A DNA stretch of 64,000 nt, taken from the NCBI GenBank assembly GCA_964526785.1, contig CAZGMJ010000002.1, positions 137,762 to 201,761 on the forward strand. Reading direction: 5' to 3'. Origin of the DNA: CAZGMJ01 sp964526785 (GTDB lineage Bacteria > Planctomycetota > Phycisphaerae > Sedimentisphaerales > Anaerobacaceae). A program made the position numbers and the translations under genes. Within the stretch, counting starts at the first letter, position 1. Each line of letters starts with the position of its first letter. Under the pieces are notes generated by a model that saw nothing but the letters and a program-made list of their open reading frames with translations, made no database searches and was not told the origin of the DNA. Of the stretch, positions 41,444 through 51,128 are shown piece by piece.

Positions 41444-43669
41444 TTACGGCCGGTGCACTTCCAGATAGAATTCGTGATCGCGATACGTATCCACGTCCGG
41501 GTAGCCGTCGGTGGTGGGCGATAGAGAATAACGATCGCGCCCCGTCCCAAAAAGCGATTCGCCGATTAGTCTGTTTCTGATCGCCGCCTCCATAGGGGCA
41601 CTGTCCTGCTTCACTATCGTCGGCGGAAGCGTGCCGTCGCCCTCGCGGCGCAATCCCCAACCACCGGGATACGCGTCCCACGAACCCGTCAGAGCCGGTG
41701 CCGCTCCGTGCGAGGCGGCATTGTCGTTCGCCAGCGTAAAGGCGCGTTCCGCCCCCGGTTCTTCGAAGCCGACCATGAATGCGTATCGCCGTCCCGCCCT
41801 GCACAGGATCTCATCGGCCCCCAGCAGGTCCCATCGAATGTACACAAGTTTGCCTGCATCCCCGTTGACGCGCCGGCCTTCGAAATCCCGGGTCCGCGGC
41901 ACATCCGGAAACACCCCGCCGTGCACCACACGAATCGGTTCGTAGCGAACGCCATCGATGAAATCGTCGCACCGATGATTGTCCGAAAAGCCATGCTTGG
42001 ATTTCGTACCCTTCGGCGTTCCGCTGTCGTTGATCCGCGGCGTGCCTTGGACTTCGAAGAACTGAATGAATACCCTCGCTCCCGGCGCGCCGGCTTTGAC
42101 GGCGTTGTCCGAAGGTCCCGTGCGCAGCACGATCGCATCGAGCCGAAAATCCTTCTCGGGCGTGAAAACCTGCCCCAGATCGCGGTTCCGCTGGTAATAG
42201 CCTTTGTCCTTCCAGATCAAATGCTCCCTGCTCGTATTGCGCACGCTCGTGCTGCCCCCCATATTCGCCTTCGATTGCTTGATCGGCACGCGTCTCGGAT
42301 CGGGCTCGTATTCCTTGCCCAGTACGACTAATCTCAGCCGGCCGGGATTCTCGAACCATTCGACGCCCAGCTTCTTGTACTCTTCGCAGTTTGCGACGAT
42401 GTCGAGATCCCCGTCCCGATCTACGTCATCGAAAAAGAAGTTGTCCCATTTCTCGCCGTCGAATCGCCCTCTGCCTGCAAAACCGTCCGACCATTTGATC
42501 ACGTCGCATGCCCAGTTCCCGGGCTCGACCCCGCGACCGAAGCGGCTCATCGCGATTATCGCAGCCTTCTCGGCCGGAAAGTGCCCGTCGTTGTGAATCA
42601 ATCCGCTGATGATCTCCTTGCGGCCGTCGCCATTGAGATCGGCCGTAGCAATAGGACGCGAACGCCAGACAGCATATTGCGGCTTGGCTAATTCGATTCT
42701 CTCGAATTGCGTCCGCTCTGTTGCCTTGTTACGGAACAGCAGTATCTTGTCGTTGAGTTGCGACAGAATGTCCGCATGCCCGTCGTTGTCGATATCGCTG
42801 ATGTGAACGCCCGGCTTGGTGTAAAATGCCTCGCTCTCATAGAGAACGTGTCCGGGCCACGGCTGTCTCTGCTGTGAAGAGCCCTTGCCCGGATTCTCGT
42901 ACCAGAGAACGTTCTTGCCGCCTTTTGGCGTACCCCAGTCGGCATTGGCCAGGGCGATATCGGTGTCGCCGTCCCCGTCTATATCGCCGAGATCGAAGCC
43001 GTGCCCGCTGACGATATCTCCGTCGATATCGTGCACCTTCCACGCCGCCATCTCCCGTCGCCGACGAGCGTCCCGGGGCGCTTCCGCCCAGATAACTCCC
43101 ACACTCGCAATGGAAGGATCCGGATTGTCGTATGCGGGCGTCGCGTGCCGTGCCTGCCGGCCCCCCGCGACCAGATCCAACGCTCCATCCTGATTGATAT
43201 CGCAGCTTCTTATAAACAGGTAATTCCCCAGTTCCACCGAACCCGGGATGAAGTCGCTGTTCCTCCACGCGTCCGTTTGATGCATCTGTTTCCCCTCGCC
43301 CGGGTTCCAGATAATCGTGATACCGGCCGTCTCACCCTCGCCTTCATGTCCGTGCGCAACGGCGATGTCCGGCCGACCGTCCCCGTCGAAATCCCCCGCG
43401 CACGAACTCTCCGCCCGATCGAATGTCCCCGCCAGTATGGTCGGCCAGGCCTCCTTCGCCTTATCCGCCCCCGGATGCAGGACCACCACGATCTTGCCCG
43501 TGTCTTCGAAGTTCGTTACGTAGTCCGTGCGCCCGTCGCGATTGAAGTCCGCCGGGTCCAGACCGTTGCACAATCGCGTGTCCTTGTATATCTGATGCCG
43601 CACCCATTCGGACGACGCCCCCATGCAACTCGTGACGACGGTTAACACGATCAACAAGCCTGACTTCAT
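41444..43669 (-). CDS. Exported VCBS/FG-GAP beta-propeller protein
   Basis: A 741-residue protein with a short signal peptide (about 1-17, from MKSGL). Calcium-binding FG-GAP/VCBS motifs recur: DFNRDGRTD, DFDGDGRPD, DINQDGALD, DIDGDGDTD, DIDNDGHAD, DLNGDGRKE and DVDRDGDLD, consistent with a seven-bladed propeller covering about residues 30-420. The C-terminal 300 residues form another beta-rich domain, perhaps carbohydrate-binding. ATG 43669 with GGAG 6 bases upstream is preferred over an upstream TTG. It is likely a secreted sugar-binding or adhesion protein. Confidence 0.8.
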   Translation of the reverse strand: MKSGLLIVLTVVTSCMGASSEWVRHQIYKDTRLCNGLDPADFNRDGRTDYVTNFEDTGKIVVVLHPGADKAKEAWPTILAGTFDRAESSCAGDFDGDGRPDIAVAHGHEGEGETAGITIIWNPGEGKQMHQTDAWRNSDFIPGSVELGNYLFIRSCDINQDGALDLVAGGRQARHATPAYDNPDPSIASVGVIWAEAPRDARRRREMAAWKVHDIDGDIVSGHGFDLGDIDGDGDTDIALANADWGTPKGGKNVLWYENPGKGSSQQRQPWPGHVLYESEAFYTKPGVHISDIDNDGHADILSQLNDKILLFRNKATERTQFERIELAKPQYAVWRSRPIATADLNGDGRKEIISGLIHNDGHFPAEKAAIIAMSRFGRGVEPGNWACDVIKWSDGFAGRGRFDGEKWDNFFFDDVDRDGDLDIVANCEEYKKLGVEWFENPGRLRLVVLGKEYEPDPRRVPIKQSKANMGGSTSVRNTSREHLIWKDKGYYQRNRDLGQVFTPEKDFRLDAIVLRTGPSDNAVKAGAPGARVFIQFFEVQGTPRINDSGTPKGTKSKHGFSDNHRCDDFIDGVRYEPIRVVHGGVFPDVPRTRDFEGRRVNGDAGKLVYIRWDLLGADEILCRAGRRYAFMVGFEEPGAERAFTLANDNAASHGAAPALTGSWDAYPGGWGLRREGDGTLPPTIVKQDSAPMEAAIRNRLIGESLFGTGRDRYSLSPTTDGYPDVDTYRDHEFYLEVHRP

Positions 43670-43771
43670 TTCTTTCTCCAAGCGTAAATTATCCGGAACG
43701 TTCTTCTAAACATCCTCATGCCGCCGATCCCGCGCGAGCCGCCCGTCCGGCGATTTCGATAATACGACCGG

Positions 43772-45202
43772 CTATTTTTCCCGGCCCGCCACGAGCAGCT
43801 TGTCGCAGACGAACCGCGTAATCCCCGCCCAGCCGTGGTAGCGCTGCTTCTCGCATTCCACGTTGTCCGCCCAGTAATAGCTCTCGACGCCGAGGTCCTG
43901 CAAACGTTTGTGCAGGTGCTCGCCGAACTTCGGATGATGCGTGGCGTTGCCCTTGTCCGCAGCCGGAATGACGTCCTTCTGCCCGCCGTACACCAGCAGC
44001 ATCGGCGGATCATCCGCACTGGCCCATTCATACGCCGAGAACTCCTCGATCCAGGGGATGATGGTGTCGCGGTGTTCGAGGAAGTACTCGAAGCTGTCCT
44101 CCTTCCTGCCGTAATCATCTCGCGTAAAGAAAGCATGCGCGCCGTACGTGATCTGCGGAATCCATCGGCGCATCTGCTTCGGATCCAGCGACGTTTGCGC
44201 CTGCACGGGAAAGGCGCAGGCCACACGCGTGGACTGCCGGGAAACCGGATCGTCGCTGTCCGGATCGGCCATGTCATCGTGCATTGCCAGCCAGCAGGTC
44301 GTCGCCCCGCCCGCGCTGCCGCCGGTGACTGCAATACGATCCGTATCGAGCCCCAGCTCCTTCGACTTATATCGCAGATACTGAAGTGCCCGCGCCGCGT
44401 CATACAAAGGCGCAGCCACGGGCGGATGCATCGCAGGATACTCCCGCGCGTTGCTCACAAACCGATAGTTGAACGAAACCACCGCAAATCCCAGGTCCGT
44501 CCATTTCGGAACGTCGCGGTTGACTCCTTCCTTGTCCAGCGCCCCCCAGCCGCCGCCGTGTATGTACAGAACCACCGGCAGTGGCTCCGTACCGCGGTCA
44601 TCGGGGTAGTAGATATCCATCGTATGCTGCCAGTGTGGCCCGTAGTGCATGGACCGAATATCGGGCGGTATCTTCTTTTCCTCAACTCCGATTAGCTCGA
44701 GCCGGCAGTGCACCGGCCCGCCTTCGAATCCCATTTCTGCTTCGAACGTCTTGCGATCCTCGGAAATCTTCACCATCTTCCCGCTGAACAGCAGCGTGTG
44801 ATCCGTTGTGAGTTTGGCCAGATCGGCAAAACGAATGCTCCGCACCGGAACAACCTTGCGCAGCTTCAAATCCTCGCTCGCCGCCCCGGCCGGACCCATC
44901 CGCGAAATGCGATACGTGTACCGCCCCCAGACGCTGTTCGGCGTCATCTCAAAGCGCTCGGCTGTCACGTTCTCCACTTTTCCGCTGAACGTGAAATCGC
45001 CGGGCAGAATATCGTCGGGCGTAACAAACCAGCCGTTCTGATTGCCCACGAGCGGTCCTTCCTCCGGCGGGATGTACCAGTCAATCGGCCACTCGCCAAC
45101 CGTGGCTTTCTCCATCATCGAAGTCCCCGCCCCCGCCGGGCAAATCACCACCACACCCGCGATGAACGCTGCCATTATCACTGCAAATCTGTGCGTGCCC
45201 AT
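43772..45202 (-). CDS. Exported alpha/beta hydrolase, carboxylesterase (BD-FAE-like)
   Basis: A 476-residue protein with a signal peptide (about 1-25). After an N-terminal beta-rich part of about 170 residues comes an alpha/beta hydrolase domain with the oxyanion motif HGGG (IHGGGWG) and the nucleophile elbow GGSAGG. A late His in RYHGWA and an Asp in the QKDVIP region complete a plausible triad. Such enzymes often remove acetyl or feruloyl groups from plant polysaccharides. ATG 45202 has AGGAAGGG 8 bases upstream, better than an in-frame start 33 codons earlier. Confidence 0.82.
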   Translation of the reverse strand: MGTHRFAVIMAAFIAGVVVICPAGAGTSMMEKATVGEWPIDWYIPPEEGPLVGNQNGWFVTPDDILPGDFTFSGKVENVTAERFEMTPNSVWGRYTYRISRMGPAGAASEDLKLRKVVPVRSIRFADLAKLTTDHTLLFSGKMVKISEDRKTFEAEMGFEGGPVHCRLELIGVEEKKIPPDIRSMHYGPHWQHTMDIYYPDDRGTEPLPVVLYIHGGGWGALDKEGVNRDVPKWTDLGFAVVSFNYRFVSNAREYPAMHPPVAAPLYDAARALQYLRYKSKELGLDTDRIAVTGGSAGGATTCWLAMHDDMADPDSDDPVSRQSTRVACAFPVQAQTSLDPKQMRRWIPQITYGAHAFFTRDDYGRKEDSFEYFLEHRDTIIPWIEEFSAYEWASADDPPMLLVYGGQKDVIPAADKGNATHHPKFGEHLHKRLQDLGVESYYWADNVECEKQRYHGWAGITRFVCDKLLVAGREK

Positions 45203-45445
45203 GTTCGTCCCTTCCTGTCTGTCTGACCTCAATATGCGGCTTCCGCAAAGAGTGACTTGCTTCGCGTCGCTGCTCATGCAATTGTACGCAAACACCGCCA
45301 CTTGGGCAATGTCATTTACCCGCCGTGGTGCGGTTCTGTCCGTGTGCCGGATGCTGCCGTTATCAAGTGCGGGACGAGACCCGCCAGGCGCCTGGCGGAC
45401 TCGTAGTTCTGGCTGCTCGCACCCGCAGACGCATTGGGGTAATGC

Positions 45446-45732
45446 GTGCAGAAGAGGATCGCCTTTTTGCGTGTGGGTTTGGATTTCGCCGAACGGCAGT
45501 CGCAGATCTATCGCTTGTTCAGGATCTCATACGAAAGGCGGTTGTCCCGGTCAGATCGCGAAAAGGCCGCCGAATTGCTCGATCGCAAGTGGCTGATGAT
45601 GCGGGATATCTTCGAAAGAACCGCTATGCGGCGAATGTCTTGGCGATGTGCTGGGGCCAGTGGGGACGCTTCGGAAGGCTCGGCTGGGAAGGGTCCTCCG
45701 AGCAGGCGAAACGAATGGCCGGCGCCAAGTGA
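45446..45732 (+). pseudogene. Possible small gene split by a frameshift
   Basis: In the 546-base gap between the esterase gene and the ABC permease gene, one frame has coding character from GTG 45446 to about 45620 (through FAERQSQIYRLFRISYERR and LLDRKWLMMRDIFE). The adjacent frame has it from about 45620 to the TGA ending at 45732 (KNRYAANVLAMCWGQWGRF onward). A one-base shift near 45620-45630 would join them into about 95 residues. I recognise no family. It could be a decayed gene, an assembly error or two chance frames. Confidence 0.3.
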
Positions 45733-45748
45733 TGCCGCGGCCGAACGG

Positions 45749-46540
45749 CTAACTTACCAGCCGCTTCTTCAGCCTTCGTACGGCCAACCATCCGACCACG
45801 AGGATAAAAACCGCAATATACAACAGATCGAGCAGCAGAGCCGCGCGGTAGCTGTTCATGCAGATGGCCCGGACCAGCCGGGCCGCGTGCGTCAGAGGGA
45901 GAATCTCCGCAATCGGTCGGACGAACGCCGGCAGATTTTCGAGCGGGAAGACCACGCCTGAGAAGAAGAACATCGGAGAGATAAAGCCTGTGAAATAGAA
46001 GCTGAAGTGGTTGATCGTCTTGACAAAAGACGTGATCAGCAGCGAAAGCGTTGCAAACATCACGGCCGTAAAGAAACCCACGAACGGAGCCGGCAGACTG
46101 TCAGGCAGCCTGGTGATCCCGAACAGCGACAGTATGATCAGCACCGCCAGCGAGAAGAAGAAGCCCTTCGTGCCCGCCCAGATGATCTCGCCCACAATCA
46201 GATCGTTGACGGTCATCGGCGCTGCCAGCATCCCGTCATACACCTTCTCGAACTCCAGACGGATAAACGTCCCGAAGCTGCACTCAAAAGCCGAGGTAAA
46301 CATGGCCGTTGTGACAAGAAGCCCCGTGCCCAGATACTCGATATACTCCACCCCGCCCACCGGTTCGCTGATGTACTTGCCGAGTCCCAGTCCGATGCCC
46401 GCCAGGAAGATCAGCGGTTCGAGAAAAGGGGGCAAACCGTTGCTTACAAGATTTCTGATGTACACGCGCATGTGCCTGAACCAGACGCCGTAGAGCCTGC
46501 AATGCAACGGAGGGTACTTCTGCATATTACTGTCTGTCAC
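45749..46540 (-). CDS. ABC-2 type transporter permease (NodJ-like)
   Basis: A 263-residue membrane protein with six predicted helices, of the ABC-2 permease family that pairs with DrrA/NodI-type ATPases. The N-terminal RNLVSNGLPPFLEPLIFL and the late FSGVVFPLENLP region are typical of the NodJ/ABC-2 core. GTG 46540 is the likely start, because GGGGAGG lies seven bases upstream, overlapping the end of the ATPase gene by 14 bases. An ATG 15 bases later has no ribosome site. Substrate unknown; NodIJ relatives export lipo-oligosaccharides or drugs. Confidence 0.88.
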   Translation of the reverse strand: MTDSNMQKYPPLHCRLYGVWFRHMRVYIRNLVSNGLPPFLEPLIFLAGIGLGLGKYISEPVGGVEYIEYLGTGLLVTTAMFTSAFECSFGTFIRLEFEKVYDGMLAAPMTVNDLIVGEIIWAGTKGFFFSLAVLIILSLFGITRLPDSLPAPFVGFFTAVMFATLSLLITSFVKTINHFSFYFTGFISPMFFFSGVVFPLENLPAFVRPIAEILPLTHAARLVRAICMNSYRAALLLDLLYIAVFILVVGWLAVRRLKKRLVS

Positions 46541-47459
46541 TCAGATGCCTCCCCGTAGCCTTCAGGAACAAATCCTCGAGGTTCGTGTGTCGTATCAGAT
46601 GGTCGATGTCTTTCAGATGGCGGTCCGCCAGCTCCCTGAGCCTTTCGAAATCGTTGGAATAGTACCGCCTCGTATCCGCTCCCCGGTCGATTCGGACGCC
46701 TTCTCCCGCATGACGATCGAGCGCCGACGTCGCATCGCAGTCCATGACTTCCAGCACGTGCTCTTCGATATTGCGTTGCAGCATTTCTTTCGGCGGTCCC
46801 TCCATGATCTTCCCGCCCTTGTGCATGATGAGCAGGCGGTCGCAGAGCTGAAACGCTTCTTCCATGTAATGCGTGGTCAGCAGTACGGTCGTTCCCTGTC
46901 TCTGCAACTGGCGGATCTTGTCCCAGATCAGGTGGCGCACCTGCGGATCGAGTCCCGTCGTAGGTTCGTCGAGTATCAGCAGCCGGGGATTGTTCAACAG
47001 CGCCCTTGCGATAACCAGCCGCCGCTTCATGCCCCCCGATAGCTCCCGCATCTTCGACCCCGCTTTCTCCGTAAGCTCGAGAAAGCGCAGAAGATACTCG
47101 ATGCGCTCCTTTGCCACTTTGCCGGGCATATTGTAAAAGCGCGAATAAACCCGCAGGTTCTGAACGACGTTCAGTTCGTCATCGAGATTGTCCTCCTGCT
47201 GCACCACGCCGGAGAGGTGTTTGATCGCCAGTTCATTATCCGCCGGGTCGTAGCCGAAAACCCGCACCCTGTCGTTGGCGTCTCTGTCTCTCAGGCATTT
47301 GCCGTAGATCATCTTCATCACGGTTGTCTTGCCCGCCCCGTTCGGGCCGAGGAAACCGAAACAACTGCCGGCCTCCACCGAGAAACTCAGACCGCTCACC
47401 GCCTTCGTCTTGCCAAAGGTCTTGCTGATGTCTTGCACTGTGATTATCGTCTTTTCCAT
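46527..47459 (-). CDS. ABC transporter ATP-binding protein (NodI/DrrA-like)
   Basis: A 310-residue ATPase with Walker A GPNGAGKTT, Q-loop VVQQEDNLDDE, signature LSGGMKRR, Walker B LLILDEPTTGLD and the H-loop TTHYM. The C-terminal 80 residues are the extra domain of DrrA-type proteins. It energises export through the overlapping NodJ-like permease. The start at 47459 has no strong ribosome site; an in-frame codon 12 residues upstream is the alternative. Confidence 0.93.
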   Translation of the reverse strand: MEKTIITVQDISKTFGKTKAVSGLSFSVEAGSCFGFLGPNGAGKTTVMKMIYGKCLRDRDANDRVRVFGYDPADNELAIKHLSGVVQQEDNLDDELNVVQNLRVYSRFYNMPGKVAKERIEYLLRFLELTEKAGSKMRELSGGMKRRLVIARALLNNPRLLILDEPTTGLDPQVRHLIWDKIRQLQRQGTTVLLTTHYMEEAFQLCDRLLIMHKGGKIMEGPPKEMLQRNIEEHVLEVMDCDATSALDRHAGEGVRIDRGADTRRYYSNDFERLRELADRHLKDIDHLIRHTNLEDLFLKATGRHLSDRQ

Positions 47460-47700
47460 GATGCTCGATCGCCTGCCAAAACGGCTGTAGGGCACATCCG
47501 TCCTGCAAATCGCGATATGATACAGTATTTGAGCGGAAATGAAAGCAGGACCGGAAGCGGTTCCGGTCGCTGCCTCGCTCGCAATCCCGGACCGGAAACC
47601 CGCCTGTCCGCTGGCCCGGCCTCACGATGTAAGGATGGAAATAACCGTCCAAATACGGTAGCCTCTTGTTGTTGTGATCGTTGTCTGGAGTTTGGAGCTT

Positions 47701-48603
47701 ATGCAATACAGCAGTATTTCGCGTTGGGTATGCGTGTTTGCCGTGGCGTTCTGCTGCTCTTGCGCACGAATCAACCATCAGCATACGCCGAACGACGAGC
47801 CCGTTACCGCCATCCTTGGCGCGTTCGACAAGGAGGTCGTATTGCTCGCCGACCGCCTCCTCGCTCCGCGGGAGCACGTCATCGAAGGCATTCGATTTGT
47901 CCGCGGCCGGCTCGAGGGCCGCAATGTCGTGATCGTCTGGACCGGGATCGGCAAGGTCAATGCGGCCATGACCACGACCCTGCTGCTCGAGCACTTCAAG
48001 CCCTCCGAAGTGATCTTCACCGGCATTGCCGGAGGAGTGAATCCCGAACTGCACCCGGGAGATATCGTCATCGCCGCCCGAGTCGCCCATCACGACATGG
48101 GCACGCTCTACCCCGATGCCCTCTATTACCGCGGCGTCCAAAACCGCCTGACGGGCTGGCGGAATCCCGTCTTCTTCGAGGCGGACGAGCGGCTGTTGTC
48201 ACTGGCTCGCAGGGCCGCCCGCTCCGTCGAACTGGCCCCCGTCCGACTCGTCGACGGCGAACATACGCCGCAGATTATCGAAGGTGTCGTCGTGACCGGA
48301 GACGTCTTCGTCGCTTCAACCAGCAAGGGTGAAGAACTGCGGCAGCGTCTCGAAGCAGACGCCGTCGAGATGGAAGGCGCCGCAGTAGCACAACTCTGCT
48401 TCCAGCGGGATGTGCCGTGCCTGGTCATACGCAGCCTCAGCGACAAGGCCGATGAGGGGGCCGTACAGGACAAGCAGACGTTCTATATCCTCGCCGCCGA
48501 AAACTCATCGCACTTGGTGGGCGAAATAGTGAACCGCATGAGCACGCCGCCTCTCGCCGGGAGTCAGCCCGCTCCGGCAGCGCCGAACACGAAAAACAAT
48601 TAG
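47701..48603 (+). CDS. Exported MTA/SAH nucleosidase-like protein
   Basis: A 300-residue member of the PNP/MTAN family with an unusual N-terminal hydrophobic segment (about residues 8-22, ending in CCSC) that should act as a signal or membrane anchor. The catalytic features are intact: Glu in FDKEV, the ligand strand FTGIAGGV, Glu in VEMEGAA and Asp in RSLSDKAD, as in E. coli MtnN. It should split 5'-methylthioadenosine, adenosylhomocysteine or similar nucleosides to a base and a sugar. A purine permease gene follows, so a base released outside could be taken up. Start is ATG 47701 with GGAG upstream. Confidence 0.8.
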   Translation: MQYSSISRWVCVFAVAFCCSCARINHQHTPNDEPVTAILGAFDKEVVLLADRLLAPREHVIEGIRFVRGRLEGRNVVIVWTGIGKVNAAMTTTLLLEHFKPSEVIFTGIAGGVNPELHPGDIVIAARVAHHDMGTLYPDALYYRGVQNRLTGWRNPVFFEADERLLSLARRAARSVELAPVRLVDGEHTPQIIEGVVVTGDVFVASTSKGEELRQRLEADAVEMEGAAVAQLCFQRDVPCLVIRSLSDKADEGAVQDKQTFYILAAENSSHLVGEIVNRMSTPPLAGSQPAPAAPNTKNN

Positions 48604-48642
48604 ATTCGAAGGGACGTGCACCGAACCCAAGGGGAGAACGAT

Positions 48643-50016
48643 ATGAGCGACCCGATAGAACAGCAGGACAAATCGAAAACGCGGATTCGTACCGAACTCG
48701 TCGCGGGCGTCACCACGTTTCTCACGATGGCATATATCATCTTCGCCAACCCCAACATTCTCAGCGTCACGGGCATGAACAAGGAGGCCCTGATCGCCGT
48801 TACGTGCATCGTCAGCGCCGTCGCCAGCATTCTCGTCGGCCTGGTTGCCAACGCTCCGATTGCCATGGCCCCGGGCATGGGACTAAACGCCTTCTTCGCC
48901 TACCTTGTCGTTTCGGGCAGGATGGACTGGCAGACGGCCCTCGGTGCGGTGTTTATCTCGGGATTGGTTTTCCTTATCCTCACGCTCGTCGGCCTGCGCA
49001 AACGTCTGGTCGAAGCCATTCCCGAGTCGCTGGTTTCCGCCATCGCCGTCGGCATCGGTCTGTTCATTACCTTCATGGGCCTGGTTAATCTCGGTATCGT
49101 CGTTGCCGACGAGCATACGCTTGTCACCGCCGGACCGCTGACCCCGTCTGTCCTGATCGGCCTGTTCGGCCTGCTGGTCATGCTGTTCTTCGAAGTCAGG
49201 CGATGGACTGGCGGCCTCGTCGTGGGGATTCTGCTCGCGACCGCTCTCGCCGCCGTCTTCGGCCGGGTCGAACTGCCCGACCAACTGGTCTCGCTTAATC
49301 TGAACCTTCAGGCCGTTTCGCTCAAACTCGATATCTGGGGCGCCCTCAAGTGGGGCTTCGTCGGCAGCATCTTCACCCTGATGTTCATCGACATGTTCGA
49401 CAGCGTCGGCACTCTCGTCGCCTGTTGTCACCAGGCGGGCATGTCTGACCGCGACAACCAGATTCGCGGCCTCGACAGGCTTCTCGGAATTGATGCCATC
49501 GCCACCATGATCGGCGCCGTGTTCGGAACGTCGACGACAACTTCCTATATCGAGTCGGCTGCCGGCATCGAGCAGGGCGGCCGCACCGGCCTGACCGCTG
49601 TCACCACCGGTCTGCTCTTTCTTCTGGCCGTCCTGTTCGTTCCGCTGATCGGTATGGTCCCGCCGTATGCCACCGCGCCCGCATTGCTGATGGTCGGTCT
49701 GTTCATGATGAAAGAGGTGCGCCGCATCGACTTCGGCGACATGGAACAGGCCTTTCCCGCCTTTATCATCATGGTGATGATCGCGTTGAGTTACAGCATC
49801 AGTACGGGCCTGGCCTTCGGTTTCGTCTCCCACGTCGTGACGAAGGTCGTCTCAGGCAAAGCCGGACAAATCAAGGGAGCCATGTGGATCATAGCCGTAC
49901 TCTCGGTGGCGTTCCTTGCAATTGACGAATTGCCGCGACTGATCGATTATCTCCAGAACTGGTCGGCGGCGGGCGGCGTCTCCGATTTCAGCCCGGCGGT
50001 CCGGCCGATCAGTTAA
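48643..50016 (+). CDS. NCS2-family purine permease (AzgA-like)
   Basis: A 457-residue transporter with about twelve membrane helices. It matches the AzgA branch of NCS2, proton symporters of adenine, guanine and hypoxanthine: TFLTMAYIIFANP at the N-terminus, the APGMGLNAFFAY motif, the conserved FIDMFDSVGTLV segment (about 252) and FGTSTTTSYIES. ATG 48643 has GGGGAG upstream. It is 39 bases downstream of the nucleosidase gene and almost certainly in the same operon, giving a salvage pair. Confidence 0.92.
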   Translation: MSDPIEQQDKSKTRIRTELVAGVTTFLTMAYIIFANPNILSVTGMNKEALIAVTCIVSAVASILVGLVANAPIAMAPGMGLNAFFAYLVVSGRMDWQTALGAVFISGLVFLILTLVGLRKRLVEAIPESLVSAIAVGIGLFITFMGLVNLGIVVADEHTLVTAGPLTPSVLIGLFGLLVMLFFEVRRWTGGLVVGILLATALAAVFGRVELPDQLVSLNLNLQAVSLKLDIWGALKWGFVGSIFTLMFIDMFDSVGTLVACCHQAGMSDRDNQIRGLDRLLGIDAIATMIGAVFGTSTTTSYIESAAGIEQGGRTGLTAVTTGLLFLLAVLFVPLIGMVPPYATAPALLMVGLFMMKEVRRIDFGDMEQAFPAFIIMVMIALSYSISTGLAFGFVSHVVTKVVSGKAGQIKGAMWIIAVLSVAFLAIDELPRLIDYLQNWSAAGGVSDFSPAVRPIS

Positions 50017-50149
50017 CCGTATTCCTGCCCGGGCATCAGGTGCATCGCGCCGCGCCGGTTTTTTGGTTGCTGATTCGCCTGCCGGCGTTAACAATACAAA
50101 CTTGGATGAAGAACAAACGTTTAGCAGCACTTAATGAAGGAGAGTTGCA

Positions 50150-50974
50150 ATGGGTCAGATATTCCTCGGTGTGAATCTCGAATACGTGCGCCACGAAGAC
50201 AAACCGCTCCACTGGGGCGTTGAAAAAGCGGCGCAGCTTGGCTATGAATACGTCGAACCATGGGTGCATCTCGGCCGCGGCCTGATGAGCGAGGCGGGCT
50301 ACTTCGCCACCATTTCCATGTCGGACGATCCCTACAAAGTAAAACGAATATGCGAGAAGGCCGGCGTCAAACTCTCGGCCCTCTCGTCGCATACGCCGCT
50401 GTGCAAGCCCGACATCAGCGTCGAATACCTCAGACAGTCAATCCGCTTCGCCGCCGAATGCGGCGCCCCGGTCGTCACAACGGATGAGGGACCCAAGCCC
50501 GAGTGGACCACCGAGCAGGAGGATTTCGTGCTGATGCGGTACGCTCTCGCCGAAGCTGCCGCGGTCGCCGAACCGCGTGGTATCAAAATCGGCCTCGAAC
50601 CCCACCAGCAATACAGCAAGACCGAAGCAGGACTCGACCGCATATACGACCTGGTCGATTCGCCCGCTATCGGCATCAATTTCGATACGGGCAACAGTTA
50701 CCTCTCGGGTGGCGACCCGATCGCCTGGCTCGACCATGTCAAGGATCGCCTCGTGCATTTGCACGCCAAGGATATTTCCATTCAACAGTCCGAAGACGAG
50801 CGCGGCAAGGTCACGGGTACGCCCGCCGGCTGTGCCTGTGGAGACGGCGTCGTGGATTGGAAAAAAGTGATCGAAGTCTGCAAAAACGCCCCGAACGACA
50901 TCGTTTTCAGCGTCGAATGTGGCACGGTTGCACAGGCCGAAAAAAGCATCGAATACTTGAAGAAGTTGCTGTAG
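50150..50974 (+). CDS. Sugar phosphate isomerase/epimerase-like TIM barrel protein
   Basis: A 274-residue protein of the xylose-isomerase-like TIM barrel superfamily. Metal-site residues fit the fold: Glu in IGLEPHQ (about residue 145), Asp in GINFDTGNSYL (about 178), His in HLHAKD (about 203) and Glu in SVECGT (about 255). Unlike the Tat-exported barrel at 304-1224 it lacks a signal and should act in the cytoplasm. AAGGAG precedes the ATG at 7 bases. The substrate is unknown. Confidence 0.85.
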   Translation: MGQIFLGVNLEYVRHEDKPLHWGVEKAAQLGYEYVEPWVHLGRGLMSEAGYFATISMSDDPYKVKRICEKAGVKLSALSSHTPLCKPDISVEYLRQSIRFAAECGAPVVTTDEGPKPEWTTEQEDFVLMRYALAEAAAVAEPRGIKIGLEPHQQYSKTEAGLDRIYDLVDSPAIGINFDTGNSYLSGGDPIAWLDHVKDRLVHLHAKDISIQQSEDERGKVTGTPAGCACGDGVVDWKKVIEVCKNAPNDIVFSVECGTVAQAEKSIEYLKKLL

Positions 50975-51128
50975 AACTCTGCGCACGACGACAAAGCGGC
51001 GTGACGCGGGAGCAACGGGGAAAACGTTACCTCCTGCGCCTGCCCATGCCGGCTCGGCCGCAGCCGTACCGCATCTCTGCTCCCGTCAGTCGATGCCTCA
51101 TGACATATGTAGCTTGGAAGGGACCAAT

